64,000 nt of DNA from Casuarina equisetifolia (taxonomy: Eukaryota > Streptophyta > Magnoliopsida > Fagales > Casuarinaceae). The notes beneath the pieces were generated by a model. That model made no database searches. It worked only from the letters and a program-made list of their open reading frames with translations, and was not told where the DNA came from. Both the position numbers and the translations under genes were made by a program. Shown here piece by piece: positions 1 to 12,970 of the stretch (positions are counted from its first letter, which is position 1; every line of letters starts with the position of its first letter). The stretch spans positions 8,420,501-8,484,500 of the forward strand of contig CM052360.1 of assembly GCA_028551475.1 (NCBI GenBank). The letters run 5' to 3'.

Positions 1-515
1 ATTTCCATAAGTAGAACTTAAGAAACTATAATCACCTGACACCTGTTAATGCACATACTACATAAAGCAAAACATAGACGACACTGGGACTAGTCAAGGC
101 CCTTTCTGATGCATAAGAAGGCCTAGTCTCTATGTACAAGATGACCTGACAACCAACCCCACTAGATTTCGATAAATCGGGAAGAAAGTCTCACGTTTCT
201 TTCCTCACTGGCTTTGGATGAATTTCTCACATTTTACCCACTTGTGATACCTTTAAGAAAAGACGACCACCATGGTTTCGTCGTTTTCTCTATACCTGTA
301 TGAGTCACCCAAAGTTTTTTCCTTTTTGCTAAATGGATCTTCCAAGTTTACTTGGACATTGGAGTTGGTGTCTCCTTTAAAATTGTCTACCGAAACTTGA
401 AGAATCTACAGAAGTTTTGCTTGCATTATGTTACATTAGGAAGTAGAAACTATCAACGGAAATGTGAAAGTACAATGGATTTGTTCGGGTTTATTAAAAT
501 GCTTTATCTCATATC
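1..515. repeat. 3' flank of HAK copy 1, shared with copies 2 and 3
   Basis: No gene seen. This stretch is closely matched by 12466-12970 and, more loosely, by 26805-27310, each lying just beyond the stop codon of a HAK copy. It is therefore part of the tandem duplication unit, which extends left of the window. A TTTATT at 490-495 reads AATAAA on the minus strand about 20 bp past the stop of copy 1 and is a possible poly(A) signal. Confidence 0.7.
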
Positions 516-3500
516 TCATATCTCATATGTCAGTCCAACCTTTAGAAGCCTAGTATGTGGTATGGATAGTACTTTCTCCCCTTGCCTAGAGTTTTTTCTC
601 AAGAAATCATAGGCATAGTTCACAACTACCTTCTTGAGGAAGGATGAATTGGGTTGTGCTACCACTTCCGTTTCTCCCAGGAGATAAAAAACACCATTCT
701 CTATTGCTCTCTCCACCAACCTCAACTCTTCCACCTCCTGGTTAGGGATAGAGGTGTTTCGATTAGAAGAATTTGCTGACCTGGCCACATTGAATGTTTC
801 AATAGAATTAGAAGCCGACGAAATGTGAGCTGGATTAGGCTGCTTCAGTGATTTATCAAATTGAACAGTTGATTCCCTTGCTTGTCCATCTTGCCCCAGT
901 GGATCAGTAGCAACCCCCTCAAACATGAGTTGTTCTTGGTAAATAAATTCTTTCAATTTTTCCATTACTTGCTGCTCAAATTGTGTGGGTTCTGCAATTA
1001 CATCATTGTAGCCATACCTCACCACGCAACGGAACGTGTGAGCATTTCTTGGTTCAACTCGTCGAAACAGAAACCTCTCTTCCTGTGCAACTTTGGGAAT
1101 CGGAAGAGACTTAATCGAGATCAACACTAGGACAGAATGGATGGATGGCATATTAGAGATGAAGTGACTAAATATTGGAGGAATTCCGTGTTCAAGCTCT
1201 GAGTATAGCAGTCCCACCCCAGGCACCCGATTTATATTTGGGTCAGTGACCAGTGTTTTAATGACATCGGTGGAAACCTTGTTCATGATCTCAAACTTGT
1301 ATCGCTCTTTGTGAACGTAATGCCAAATCGCCATAATTGTCACTAACACAATAGCAATGGCCAATGGAAAGTATCCACCTTGTACGAACTTGCACAAGAC
1401 AGCTGATAGATATACCGCCTCTATGGTTCCGAAAACCACCACGAAGAGAGCAATCCACCATATGCTTGTCTTCCAGATGACAAGCATTATCACAGTAAGC
1501 ACACTTGTTGTGATTAACATTACAGAAACCACAGCAATTCCTGTCCAAATAAGTATAAGAAAAACAAAAAAGAGCTTATCATCATAGTTGTTATTGTTGA
1601 ATGTACTAGTATTGTTGATGTTAAGAAGCTCAATTTTTTCTAACTGTAGACTAAATATTATAATGTCTTTTTTACTTATAAAAAGAATTACGAAACAAGA
1701 TTTAAGTAATACAAAACTTTTGCAATGTTTTTCTTAAAAAGATTTATTTCAAACTATTTTTGATTATGAGTTTTATACATAACTGTACGGTCTCTTGAAT
1801 TTGGGCTTTAATATCATATTAAAAAATTTAATCATTTTTCAAAATCAACTCAAGAATAAAAGAACTTTTTTCTTGGTTGCTTAACTGAAAAAAGGAAAAT
1901 GTTTGGTTTAAAGTTTTTTAAGCTTACCATATGCATTTCCAAGCTTCTCGGTAGTTTTGAAGGCTAATGTGATGATTACACAAGCAATCATGAGAGCATA
2001 GTTGGCCTCGGGGATATACACCTGACCTTCATACTTAACAGAGGTATGTTTAACCAAAATCCTGGGAAAACAACCTAGACTTTGCGATTGAGAGAGAATT
2101 GAAAATACGCCAGATATCATAGCTTGGCTGGCAATAACGGCAGCAGCCACAGCCACAACAAATGTTGGCCAATATAATGGGCCTGTACACCATTTAACAT
2201 GAGTTAATTGGTCAAGAAATGCAGTTGGAAACCTTGTATTGTGAGACTAGAGTCACCTCTTTCGTGCTACCAAAGAAAAACTAACCTGGTATAGAGTCGT
2301 AGAAAGTAGTTGGCACGTTCTCAGGGTATTTTCTGAGGTATGCTGCTTGCCCACTGTATGCTATTACTAAGGCGGGAAACGTGATGCAAGAGAAGCTGAT
2401 CTGCAAGATCATGGTGAAAAATTAATATTCATATTTTCTCTCCTTTTCTTTTCTTCGTTTTATGTAAATATTTGCAATTTGTCAGTCTCCATCAACAAAA
2501 ACCAACAGGAGGCGAACAGAAGATCTGACCGGATATAAGGCGATAACTCAAAAATCATGTAATTGGTAGATATATGATTGGTAATACAAGGTTAAATCTG
2601 GAAAATCAATTCTGTTATTCAAGACAAAAAAGTCAAAGATAATCATATATGCTTACTTGGACTGCTCTAACATTGAAGTGTCCTAGATCAGCAAACATGG
2701 CTTCGGTTCCTGATTCATGTCAACAGTCAAACAGAAAACCAAGGGCAGACAGTGAAAACGTACTAGTAAATACTACTAAGCTCACCTGTTATGCACAGAA
2801 AAACTCCACCAAGGGAAACCCATCCTTGTTTACCATTTCTTTTGAGGTAATCTACAATGTATGCTGGATTGAAAGCACGTAAAACTCCAACGTCATATTT
2901 GATCAAGTTATAGAGACCGATGCCACTGATAAAGGAAAACCACACGAAGACGATAGGGGCAAAGGAAAAGCCCACTTTGTCGGTGCCAAATCGTTGAACA
3001 CTAAAGAGAGCAATCAAGATTGCCACCGAAACCCACATAACAGCATCTGGATGAATGAATAACAAATTTGAAATATTCTTTCTTGTTACCTAAATCACAG
3101 TCATAAAACCTGATGCAATCTTAATACCTGTTTCTAGATGGTGTATCCCACCTACCGCTGAAAGAACTGCACGCAAAAACTCATTTGGTAAATTTTAACA
3201 GAAGAAAGCATCTTCGGACTTGTATTGATTCAACCGAGTCTGAAATTTTGGGAGAACCTGACCTGAAATGGCTGGAGTAAGAATCCCATCTCCAATTACC
3301 ATGGAAGTTCCCATAATGGTGATAAGAAAAAGCAAAACTTGTGCAGTATTACTATTCTCCAGCTTCTCCCTAATCTTATAAGTCCGTTTCGACTGCTTGG
3401 AAGGTATTTGAAGTCTGTAGTTGGAGAGTTCCCTGTCCTCTGGCTGCTGATTTGGAATTAGGCTTACCTTAATATGCCGGCATAGCAAGGAATAGAGTGC

Positions 3501-4113
3501 GAACGTTCCCCCTATAATTGAGATAAATATGATGTCGTGAGATAAAAAGCATTGATGGACAACAAAATCACCTCACAACTAATTGGATATAGGATCACAA
3601 GTAAGAACACACAAAGGGAACCCAATGGATTCTTACCATCTCCGTTGTCGTTGGCCCACAAGACGATAAAGACGTACTTGAGCATGGGGATGAGCGCGAT
3701 GGTGTAGATGATGAGGGACAACACCCCAAGAATGTCATTTTGATGCTTGATCCCATCGGTGAAAGTACTGGAATACACATAAAGTGGAGACGTCCCTATG
3801 TCACCGTATATCACCCCGATACTCTGAAATGCTAAACTTAACGTCCTCTTCCAACTCACCTGCTCCAAACCCAGAAACGCTAGTCAGTCAGAACTAAATC
3901 CTTACCATTTATAAATCAAATCTGTCAAGAGTAATGGCATGAGCGAGAGACCTTAGAGCCATGGCTGTGATGGGTGGAAACTCTTCCGGCCTCCAAGCTC
4001 AAGGAGTCCACTTGCAGACTGGACGACGGCATCTTTCGCCCTTCCTCACGCCTGAGTTCCATTCCTTCATTAGTATCTATTTCTCTCTTCTCAACCCCTT
4101 GCTCTGCCATCAT
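516..4113 (-). CDS. HAK5-like: HAK5-like high-affinity potassium transporter, tandem copy 1
   Basis: Predicted plasma-membrane K+ transporter of the HAK/KUP/KT family (K_trans domain), closest by eye to Arabidopsis HAK5, which takes up K+ in roots under K+ starvation. Nine exons fit GT-AG splicing: 4113-3952, 3859-3637, 3511-3263, 3166-3128, 3046-2786, 2709-2657, 2400-2286, 2182-1928, 1540-516. Phases agree throughout and give 793 aa (AtHAK5 is about 785). The family signature GDIGTSPLY lies near residue 73 in the first membrane segment. Further hallmarks are [29 protein letters not shown] and ASQAMISG, and the protein ends in a soluble tail finishing LTYEI. The start is the first of two adjacent ATGs (4113 and 4110), about 65 bp below a TATA box. 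No internal stop is seen. Family confidence is high; HAK5 orthology and substrate are inferred. Confidence 0.93.
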
Positions 4114-4178
4114 TTGGTATTGCTTTCGTTTCTCCGATGGTGGCTTTCTCTGTTTCCAATGCTGCGCTACCTTTGAGC

Positions 4179-4184
4179 TTTATA
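4179..4184 (-). promoter_or_regulatory. TATA box of HAK copy 1
   Basis: Reads CCTATAAAGC on the minus strand, about 65 bp above the ATG at 4113. A TATA box at a comparable place precedes the other three copies, which supports it as the core promoter and implies a short 5' leader. Confidence 0.6.
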
Positions 4185-4199
4185 GGCGAAAAGTCAGAC

Positions 4200-6390
4200 G
4201 TGTAAGTTAATGTTTGGTTAAACCTTCTGTTGTATTCGTTTCACTGCCATTTGTAGACCTGAAGTCCAGTATTCGGGCTGGTGCGATTCAACTCAGGCAG
4301 CTGGACCTCGTTTAAGATTATACATCTCAAAAGACAATTCCTAGCTCGATAATTTTGAGGTCATATTTTTTATATTTTGTTACGGTAGCAAATGAAAGCA
4401 TTGGGATACTCAAGATAACGAAGTAGCAAATGAAAACAAATTTATGCTTCTCAATGTAATTGCGTCACGCTCAGGCATTCTACTTTTGATAACTGGGTTA
4501 GAATCTTTTTCTTTATTGCCTTCTGTATACTTCCTAGGTCTCAATCATTGGAAACGCGTCAATATTTCTTGTATGCTTCCGCGTGTTCTCTTGTTTTTAT
4601 CTCCAAATCAACTTGTCCAGAGGGCAAAGGAAAGCCTTTGTTTTTGTCTTCACTTGTTTCTGCAGCATTCTTAGTTTTCCATTGTTTAATTCCTCGATTT
4701 TAGTTTACCACACTTCTTTTCAAAATGAAAGAAAAAAAGACCCACCATTCCAGCTAGATTATATATGAGCCGAAACCCCAGAAAGAAAGTTCAACTCTAG
4801 AACCGCTTCACTTGTATTCATTATCGTTATTATTTTTTTAAGGCTTGTCAGGTCTCCCTTTAATCTCTCTTTTTTATTTAGTTGGCGTAGGAAGTAAAGC
4901 GGTAGCCACGTTCAACCACGTTGTTGTATCGTCGCAAATGTACTCATATTGAACACTTTCCTCGACTTTTATTAGAAACGAAGCGATCATATTAATTAGC
5001 AATAAGCTTTTACTTTTTAATTTCTAGTTGTAATTATAGTTGTGAAGAGAAGTAGTGTATTCTAGCTAGTTTTGTTAGCCAGTGGCTGGCCGAGAAGCCC
5101 AATCAGGAAGAAGCTAGTCAAGCAGGCCATGACGCCAAACCTATCTTGAAAATATCAACCATCCAAAGTTAGATGTATATCAACTGATTGTAAAAAGTTA
5201 GTTTGTGAGGCATTATTGCAATCGCAGTCATTAAAATAGCATTGTTCTGAAAACTACAATCAATAATGTGTTTAAAGCATTAAAATGGCATTGTGGTGGA
5301 AACAACAATCTATAATGTGTTTAAAGAAATCCTTCTTCGACAACTACGGCTGGCGTTATTATCTGTATCTAGAATTTCGGTAGATGCACGACACCTCGAC
5401 CGTCTCACACCTGACTTTTTCTGAGGGAGACAACAGGACAAATTAGAACCTATAAAGAACACCCCAATGCCTCGCTGGATGAGATATTCAAGGAATCTTC
5501 AGTGGTTGAATTACACCCAGTTCTTGGGAACCAAGAATAAGATTTGGCAGGATTCCTAGCAACCATACAGTGTTTTGAAAGTCCTAATAGTCGTGAAATT
5601 ACCTCACTCTCAGTAGCTTCTTTTTATTAGTTCGGCGAAGCAGAGGGGCCACGATCGAGACAGCTTCCGGCTGGATGGACAACAAATAACTATTAACAAG
5701 CAAACCGGCACACGGAACCTACACGTATGATTTGTTCTCTAGCTTATGTTCATGAACGAAACAATGTAGTGCTCGACCGAATGTGGTGAAGATGATGACG
5801 AACTCTTAATTTCCTCTTCCGTCTCATACGGGAATCTCAAATTTCTATTCATTTTAGCTTGGGAGAGCAATAAATGAAGCAGATAAGTGGTGTGAGCCGA
5901 GGTTTGAGAAACGGGTTTGTGGTTTCGGACGTGAACTTGTCGATTTTTTACAAGAGTCAAGTTTTAGCAACATGGTTACCTTTTCATTGCACGTTCGTTA
6001 TCCTTAAAGAGAGAAGGGTTTCTCAGATACCTTACAAGCCATGCTCGGTTGAGTGTTCTTAGACCGTTTACTCAATCCCCATGCTTCACAACCAGCTCCT
6101 ATCACCACCTTGCCCGGGCATAGTTCACCTATCGTTACTCGGTTCCGTGTTTTACAAAAGGGCGTTTTACCTCCCACGCGCTACTTACGCAACAGCCTTT
6201 CTTACGTTACCCAAAAGCATGGCCATGCATGTCTTTAACCAGTAACTTACGTTACGGCGTCTTAGCACTGGCCCACATCAATCAGTAACTTTAACTACAA
6301 ACAATTCCTGAACCTGGCAGAACTAGCTGATCGTTAGCAGAGTTTGTTCCTTCAAGCAACTTTCTCATTCGTTTGTCGGGGAATATGTAT
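4200..6390. repeat. Upstream block of HAK copy 1, duplicated
   Basis: No gene is supported here. The block is similar in order and sequence to 16730-18701 plus 24886-25090 (the copy 2 spacer, where a Copia element splits it), and in part to 36840-38030 and 38850-38960 above copy 3. It holds the promoter region of copy 1. The short ORFs in it are not conserved as reading frames between copies. Confidence 0.65.
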
Positions 6391-6720
6391 TCTACGTCGA
6401 AAGTTTAGGAGCATAGTTCTGGCCTTATAAATGAGAGGGGTTTACTACTTACTATTTATGGGTTTTAGAATGAGCTTCTATGTTTTAACATAGCATCTAG
6501 GCCTGTTTCCTGATATGGAACATTGCACCTCAATTATTGTCCACGCTATGGAGGGAGTGTGTTGAAGAATATATATCATACATTGAAAATCTATGGACAT
6601 AGTTTCAGCCTTATTAATGAGAGAGGTTTATTGCTTAGTAAAATTGACATACAACTGTTTGGTTCCCCTGAGTTAGGACATAAAAGTTTTTCTCAAATGG
6701 ATTAGGATCTAGCTTAACAA
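6390..6720. other. Spacer with a weak internal repeat
   Basis: No gene seen. Two stretches, about 6400-6460 and 6590-6640, resemble each other (both read like CATAGTT...CCTTAT.AATGAGAG). This resembles LTR debris but has no clear ends. Confidence 0.3.
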
Positions 6721-7010
6721 AGCCCCACAACTGAACCTTGTTGATACGGTGGACCAAAAACCACGACTATTGCCTTGCACTTTCATGACCCCGGATAAAA
6801 CGCATTGCTAACAACATTGGAAGCTACTTTTACAACTGATATTTATAGTGCATAATTGTTGGTATTTTTGCCAAAGAAAGGTCAAAGAATAACAAAACTC
6901 GAATAAGATTTGTGGGAGCTTTCTGGGTCTTTATTAATGGTATTGACCTTTTCACAATAAGTACAAGCAAGAATTAAGCTAACTTTGTTCATGAATAGCT
7001 TCCTAGGTCG
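6720..7010. repeat. Dispersed repeat, shared with 43895-44530
   Basis: The stretch GGACCAAAAACCAC, followed by CCTTGCACTT.CATGA, then CATTGGAAG and TTTATAGTGCAT, recurs in the same order at 43920-44060. The end part (TATTGACCTTTTCACAAT.AGTACAAG) recurs at 44430-44460. The longer member has about 300 bp that this one lacks. It is probably a retroelement remnant; no coding capacity is seen. Confidence 0.5.
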
Positions 7011-7299
7011 AAATTTCTTACCATTCCAACTTTTGATTATGATTGGGCCCTGCAAGAAAGATCAACCTCAAGATGGCATGGTTGTGGCATGGTTGCTTGT
7101 ATTGTTAATTCCTTTTCTTTTTGTTGTTGTTAGTGTTAGGCATGCCTTTAAGGTGTGCAAATTAGGATAGATAGCAAGGCTATTTTATGCAAGTAGTTTA
7201 GGTAAACCTACTATAATAATGTGTTAGGTGTACTTGGCAAAGAGCATGCTCTGTCTTTTAGTTTATGTGTACTCAGTCCTTTGCATGGGAAACGAGAAC

Positions 7300-10200
7300 T
7301 TTTGGTTGTATTTAAGTGGGATTCATGATGAATGGAGATAAGCTTTTGCAACCCAGTTCTTGTGTAAGATGTTGGCACCCTTATACTTAGCTAGTTTTCT
7401 CTTAATTGATCACCATGGGGCGATCATGCAAGAGACATGTCAATTGTTTTATAGGTGATCAACCTATTAACCGTCCTATTACATGGAGAGTTACATGACA
7501 ATGTAACAAACTAGTTTTGTTGCTTGAAAACATTGCTAACATGAGTGATACTCCTTTTGATTCTACTAGGTTCGACATAGGTTGGCACTTTTGCAAGCTA
7601 AATGGGGCCATACAACAAATGATCGCTGCTTTGGATGCAAAAATTGAGCAACTTAGTAAGGGTTTGAGTAATGACTTAAGAGGCCACCTATAGTGGTGAA
7701 AGTAGATCTTAACCAAACAACCTAAAGGAGCTAGAAGTGAAGCCATTTAAGCTAAATGAAGAATGAATTTCCAACTTATAATGGAAAGGTTGATTCGATG
7801 GAGTGGATCTACAAAGCGGAGCACTACTTTGAGTTCCACATTCACTGAAGTAGATAAGGTTTGCTTGACATCTTGGAATCTATTGGGCAAGGCTTAAATT
7901 TGGTTTTGTATACTTCATGAATAGAAGGGGCTCAAGGTTATGATGTGGTCCTTTGTGGTAAAGGACCTCTTGGCTAGAAATGACCTAAATGAGTTCATTG
8001 ATTACTTTGGTGATCTCACGAAGTTGTGACAAAAAGGAATTGTTGATGAATATCAAAAGGTGTTCATCAAAAGGTATTCACTCACTTGGCTCTTAGGTTT
8101 GAATGCATGAAAAAAAATAGTAGTTAATTTGCTTTATTTTTTAGTTTTAAAGATAAGAACAATGGTGATGTGTGGATAGCCAAACCAATCCATGAAGCCA
8201 AGTTGAAAGGCTTTAATAAGTTCAAGCATTGCCATGGGGCTCCTTTCCCTTGGTGACATGTAGGAACCAATTACTCTAAATGATACCCACAACCTAGTTA
8301 AGTTCAGTATTAGTTACTGCTCGACTTATCAAGAAACTCTTTGCAACTAAAATATCATAATACAAAGCCAAGAGACTTTATTTCAATTATGATGACTGTT
8401 TTAGCTTGGGCCATCTTTGCAAAAAGCTTTTCTTCTTGGAAGGCTTGTCTCCAAAGGAAGAGAAAGCTATTATAGGCATTGTTAGAAAGCTAGAGGCTAA
8501 ACTAGTGGGGGGATAGGGAAGAGATCCCAACATTTTGCTAAATGTTATCTATAGTGTACCTAGTTCTTAGAGAATGAAGGTGGATGGCTGCATTGACACT
8601 TTTAAGTGTAAGGTACAATTTTTCATGAACATTGGATCAACCTACAATTTTATTTGTGTAAAAGTTGCAAAAGATTTAGGCATAAGGCCTACAAAAGTGG
8701 GTTTTCTTCTAGGTTAGGATGACAAATGGTGATTTTACTACCAACTCAAGGGCTTGTGTGAGTTGGGAAATGATGTTGTAAGGGATTAAGTTTAATTTTG
8801 ATTTCATTTTGCTGACTATGAAGGGTAGAGATGTTTTAAGGGTGCACTAGCTTTATTCCCTTAGATCCATTATGTCGGATTTCCATAGTTTAACAATAAA
8901 GTTTGTTTACTCAAGTTGGAAGGTGATTTTCATAAGGGTGGCACAACCTACCAACAAGTTGATAAGGGTAAAGGAAATGGTCAAGGAGCTAAGGAAGCCT
9001 AGATTGGGCATTGTTTTGTGAGTCTGATTAGGAAGCATATTGTGTAAGGAAGATGACCACTCTAGAATACCTACCTTAAGAGTTAGTTCAAGAGTATGTA
9101 GATGTGTTTGTCAAGCCTTACGGGCTTCCCCCTATACACACCAATGAATATCATATCTATTTGAAAAACAAAGGGCAAGTTATAGTAGTAAGATTGTATC
9201 ATTATCCTCACTATCAAAAACAAAAATTGAAAATATCATATACAAGTTGTTCAATTCAAGAGTGATCTAGTGCAATGAAAATACCTTCCCTTCTTTGGTC
9301 ATCCTAGTCTGGAAGAAAGATGACTTTTAACACATGTACATTGATGATAGAGCCCTTAATCAATAAACAATTATAAGTAGTTTTTCAATTCCAAACATAG
9401 ATGAATTCCTAGATGAATTGCACAATGTAATAATGTTTTCAAAACTAGACCTATACTTGAATTATCATAAGATCCAATTGGCTTATCTCAATATGTATAA
9501 AACAACAATCAAAACACATGAAGGTCACTATGAATGGCTAATGTTGCCATTTGGCCTATCAAATGCATTAACAACCTTCCAATTTCTTATGAATGAGGTC
9601 TTAACGCATGTGCATCGACTATAGAATCCTAAATCAATAGAAGATTATAAGTAATTTTCCAATTTTAAACATAGATGAGCTCCTAGATGAACTACACAGT
9701 GTAATAATGTTTTCAAAACTAGACCTTTACTTGTATTATCATTAGATCCAATTGGCTTCTTCTAATGTTCATAAAATAGCAATCAAAACATATGAAGGTT
9801 ATTATAAATGACTAGTGATGACATTTGGCCTATCAAATGCACCAGTAACCTTCTAGTCTCTTTTGAACGAAATCTTCAAATCCTTACTTAGTAGGTTCAT
9901 TTTGGTCTTTTTTAATGATATGTTAATATTTAGTAAAACTCAGGAAGAATATTTGTAGCATTGTTCAAATGGTATTGGTAGTCTTGCAAAACCAATAGTT
10001 GCTAGTAAAAAAGTTTAAGTGCGAATTTTGAGGAAAAAACATTAGGTTTCTAAGGCATGTTATTAGCAAAGATAAGGTTAGCAAGGATAAAGACAAAATC
10101 CAAGTGATCTTGGACTAGCCAAGTCTAATAACATTAAAGGCTTTTAACTTGACTAGGTGTTACAAGTGTTTTGTTAAAAACTATGGAATGTTGGCATAAC

Positions 10201-10570
10201 CCTTTACCAATCTATGGAAAAACAGGGCTTTTCATTGGAATAAAGACGTTGAGATAACATTTGGGTTGCTTAAATAGATTATGACACCAATGGTCAACCT
10301 ACCCAATTTTTGTAAGCCATTTTTCATTTAGTGTGAAGCCTTAAACACCAAGGTGATAGGGTGCTATCCAAAAGCAAAGGCCAATCACATTCTTTAAAAA
10401 GGCATTAACTAGGTTGAACATGCATTTTTTTTCTTATGGCCAGGAGATTATGACTTTTATTCTTGATTTGCAAAAAAGGCATTACAACTTGTTAGGGTGG
10501 GAATTTTTGTTGTGCATGGATCAATAAGCCTTGAAGCACCTTTGGAACCAACATATCACCATTCCAAGCC
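7300..10570 (+). mobile_element. Ancient Ty3/gypsy-type retrotransposon relic
   Basis: Heavily decayed internal region with dozens of breaks. In order one can recognise a gag-like segment (about 7740-8000), an aspartic-protease-like segment (about 8600-8720), a reverse transcriptase (about 9300-9960, with the gypsy-type words FSKLDL and MLPFGLSNA) and an RNase H-like stretch (about 10180-10560). Part of the reverse transcriptase region is present twice in tandem. No integrase and no paired LTRs could be assigned. It lies between HAK copies 1 and 2. It is very old. Confidence 0.7.
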
Positions 10571-10589
10571 AACAAAGGTGGTAATCTAG

Positions 10590-12330
10590 ACTAATTAAGT
10601 TTGATTTTTGAATATATTTTGATGTTAACAATATCCAATCACCAAACCATTGTTTGATAGATAGGTTAGAGATGAAATGTTTCCTTATTTCAAGTCTAGA
10701 AAATTTTGCTTTTGTTTTTAGGTGAATATTATGCTTGGAAGGTATTTTGCTTTTGGTGCAACTCCATTTGGACCTTTAGATTATTTCCTAGTCCAGCTCG
10801 TAGCTTAACATGTCAACTTTGATTGTGTTAGACATTTAACCTATCTCTTAGTCCAACCTGCAACCTACCTTGTTAACTTTAGTCCAACCTACAACTCAAC
10901 ATGTAAACTTTGATTATGTTAGACATTTAACCTGTCTCTTAGTCTAGCTCATAGCCTACTGTGTTAACTCTACCTACATTGGACATTCAATCAACATCTA
11001 ATTAAGCGTGCAAGCACAACCCAAGATGTTATTCGACTTACTCTTAAGATAGCTCGTGTAGAGCAATTAACCCAATCTCACCTGAATCACTTGTAACCTT
11101 AGTCTGTGGAAACTACACCTCCCCACCACCATTCATTCTCACTTAACACTACACATTCTGGTTTATCAAGATTCATCACAATCTAGCCAAAATAGAAGTG
11201 GAATGCACATATTTAAGTCCTTATTGCAAAGATATGCTCAAATTCATGAGAAGTTATGAAGATAAAGGTTGACATCTATAACTTGTGATATGTGACAACA
11301 ATCTCTCTTTAGAATCATATTCAAGGGTATCATTCTCATATGACAGGTTTGAACTCATTATTTGGAATTACTTTCTTCCACTATGCAATTGATGAAGAGA
11401 TATTTGAAAAAATCTTGGTAAAGGTTTTTAAGAGGAAGTTTATTATAGTTTCTATTCAAGAATTTTAAGATGATTTCATAAAGGAAATTAGGATTCAAAG
11501 TAGATGGAAATCAAATCTAAAGACTTGAATGCCTAGTTGGTATGATTTTTCCTCCTTTTTGTCAAAGTCTTATGAGAAAGGAAAGAAAAATATTTTCAAT
11601 AACTGCTATGGGATGTTTTTCAATTGAGGAAGAAGAAATTCAATCGAGATGATTTAAGTGGATTGATTAAGGCAAGATTAAGTCTGGATACATTCTGATT
11701 CAAATTGAAGCAAAAAAAAGAAATAGCTATAAGAAAAAGGAAATTGGGTATTTATGAAGAAATAGTTATGAAGAAGACCTATGGTGAGAATAAGCCTTAA
11801 ATAGAAGTGAAGGGGAAGAAGAGAAGACACCGGAGAACAAATTGCAAATTTCTGAAGCACTCAAGGTTGTTGCTGCAACATGTTCATCAAAGCTTGCATT
11901 TTACTAAGCACTTCTTTACCCTACTGCTTTGATTGATACTATTATTGCTAAGTGTTGTTATAGTTTGCTCAATTTTCATATTTATAGCAAGTTCATTTGA
12001 TTGTTGTATTTATTCACTGTTAAAGTCTTTGGTGGGATTGAATTAAATCTCTTAGAGAAGAGATTGGATGTAAGAGCTGCAAACTCTTGTAAAGGTTGCA
12101 AAGATTAGTAGAAGAGGCATTTCAATCTCACTGGTTAAAGGGTAACAGGGAATGTAGGTAGTTTTTTTGTTGTGGTTGAACCTCCTAAAAATCTTGGTGT
12201 TATCTTTTGCATGCTTATTTGTTTAAATTTGATATGTTATAGCTTGTGAGAAATTATCTTTGTTTTTAAATAGGCAATCAATTCAACCCCCCTTCTTGAT
12301 TGTTAGAGAGTCTAGAATCCTATAACTTGG
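10590..12330. repeat. Probable decayed LTR or LTR-derived spacer
   Basis: It begins with a TTTGATTTTTGA...GATGTTAACAA stretch and ends near 12300 with a CAATTCAACCCCCCTTCTTGATTG stretch, a pairing often seen at the ends of long Copia LTRs (established pattern; assignment is inference). Its start (10640-10705) and its right flank (12330-12370) match 26460-26525 and 26645-26690 in the next spacer, where the middle 1.6 kb is absent. No gene is seen; the ORFs inside are short and unrelated to known proteins. Confidence 0.35.
10789..10985. repeat. Short tandem repeat, period about 91 bp
   Basis: The phrase TAGTCCA.CT recurs at 10789, 10849, 10881 and 10941. Around it, ACATGT.AACTTTGATT.TGTTAG and ACATTTAACCT.TCTCTTAG appear twice. 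About two copies of a 91-bp unit. Confidence 0.6.
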
Positions 12331-12465
12331 AAATAGTTTTCAACATGATGACATATCAATTGCTAAATAGAAATTTCTATTGTGAGTTTTAATGTCTTTT
12401 GGTGGGGCATATATTATCTTCTAGGAGTTTCTAGAAACCCTAGGTTTTAGTCTTTCTCCTATTGG

Positions 12466-12970
12466 TTTCCATAAGTAGAACTTAAGAAACCATAATCACA
12501 TGAGACTAGTTAATGCATATACTTCATATAGCAAAACATGCATGACATTATAACTACTCAAGGCCCTTTTGAATGCAAAACAAGGCCTAGTCTATATATA
12601 CAAGATGACCTGACAACCAAACCCCCCAAATTTCAATGAATTAGGAAGAAGTCACATGTTTCTTTCCTCATTGGCATTGGATGAATTTCTCACATTTATC
12701 CATTTGTGGTACCTTTAAGAAAAGGCACCCACCATGGTTTCGTCGTTTTCTATGAACATGTATGAGTCACCAAAAGTTTTTTGCTTTTTGCTAGATGGAT
12801 CTTTCAAGTTTATTTGGACATTGGAGTTGGTGTCTTCTAAAAAATTTTCTACTGAAACTTGAAAAATCTGCAGAAGTTTTGCTTGCTTTATGTTATATTA
12901 GGAAGTAGAAACTATCAGCGGAAATGTAAATGTACGACAGATTTGTTTAAATTTATTAAGATGGTTTAGC
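12466..12970. repeat. 3' flank of HAK copy 2, shared block
   Basis: Close match to 1-515 and to 26805-27310, so it is the same 3' flanking part of the tandem unit. No gene seen. Confidence 0.7.

Noticed and set aside
882-1130. Plus-strand ORF opposite the last exon of HAK copy 1 (similar ones at 13385-13585, 27719-27919 and 46517-46863)
   Set aside because: They recur only because the minus-strand exon is conserved; no protein family match and no promoter of their own.
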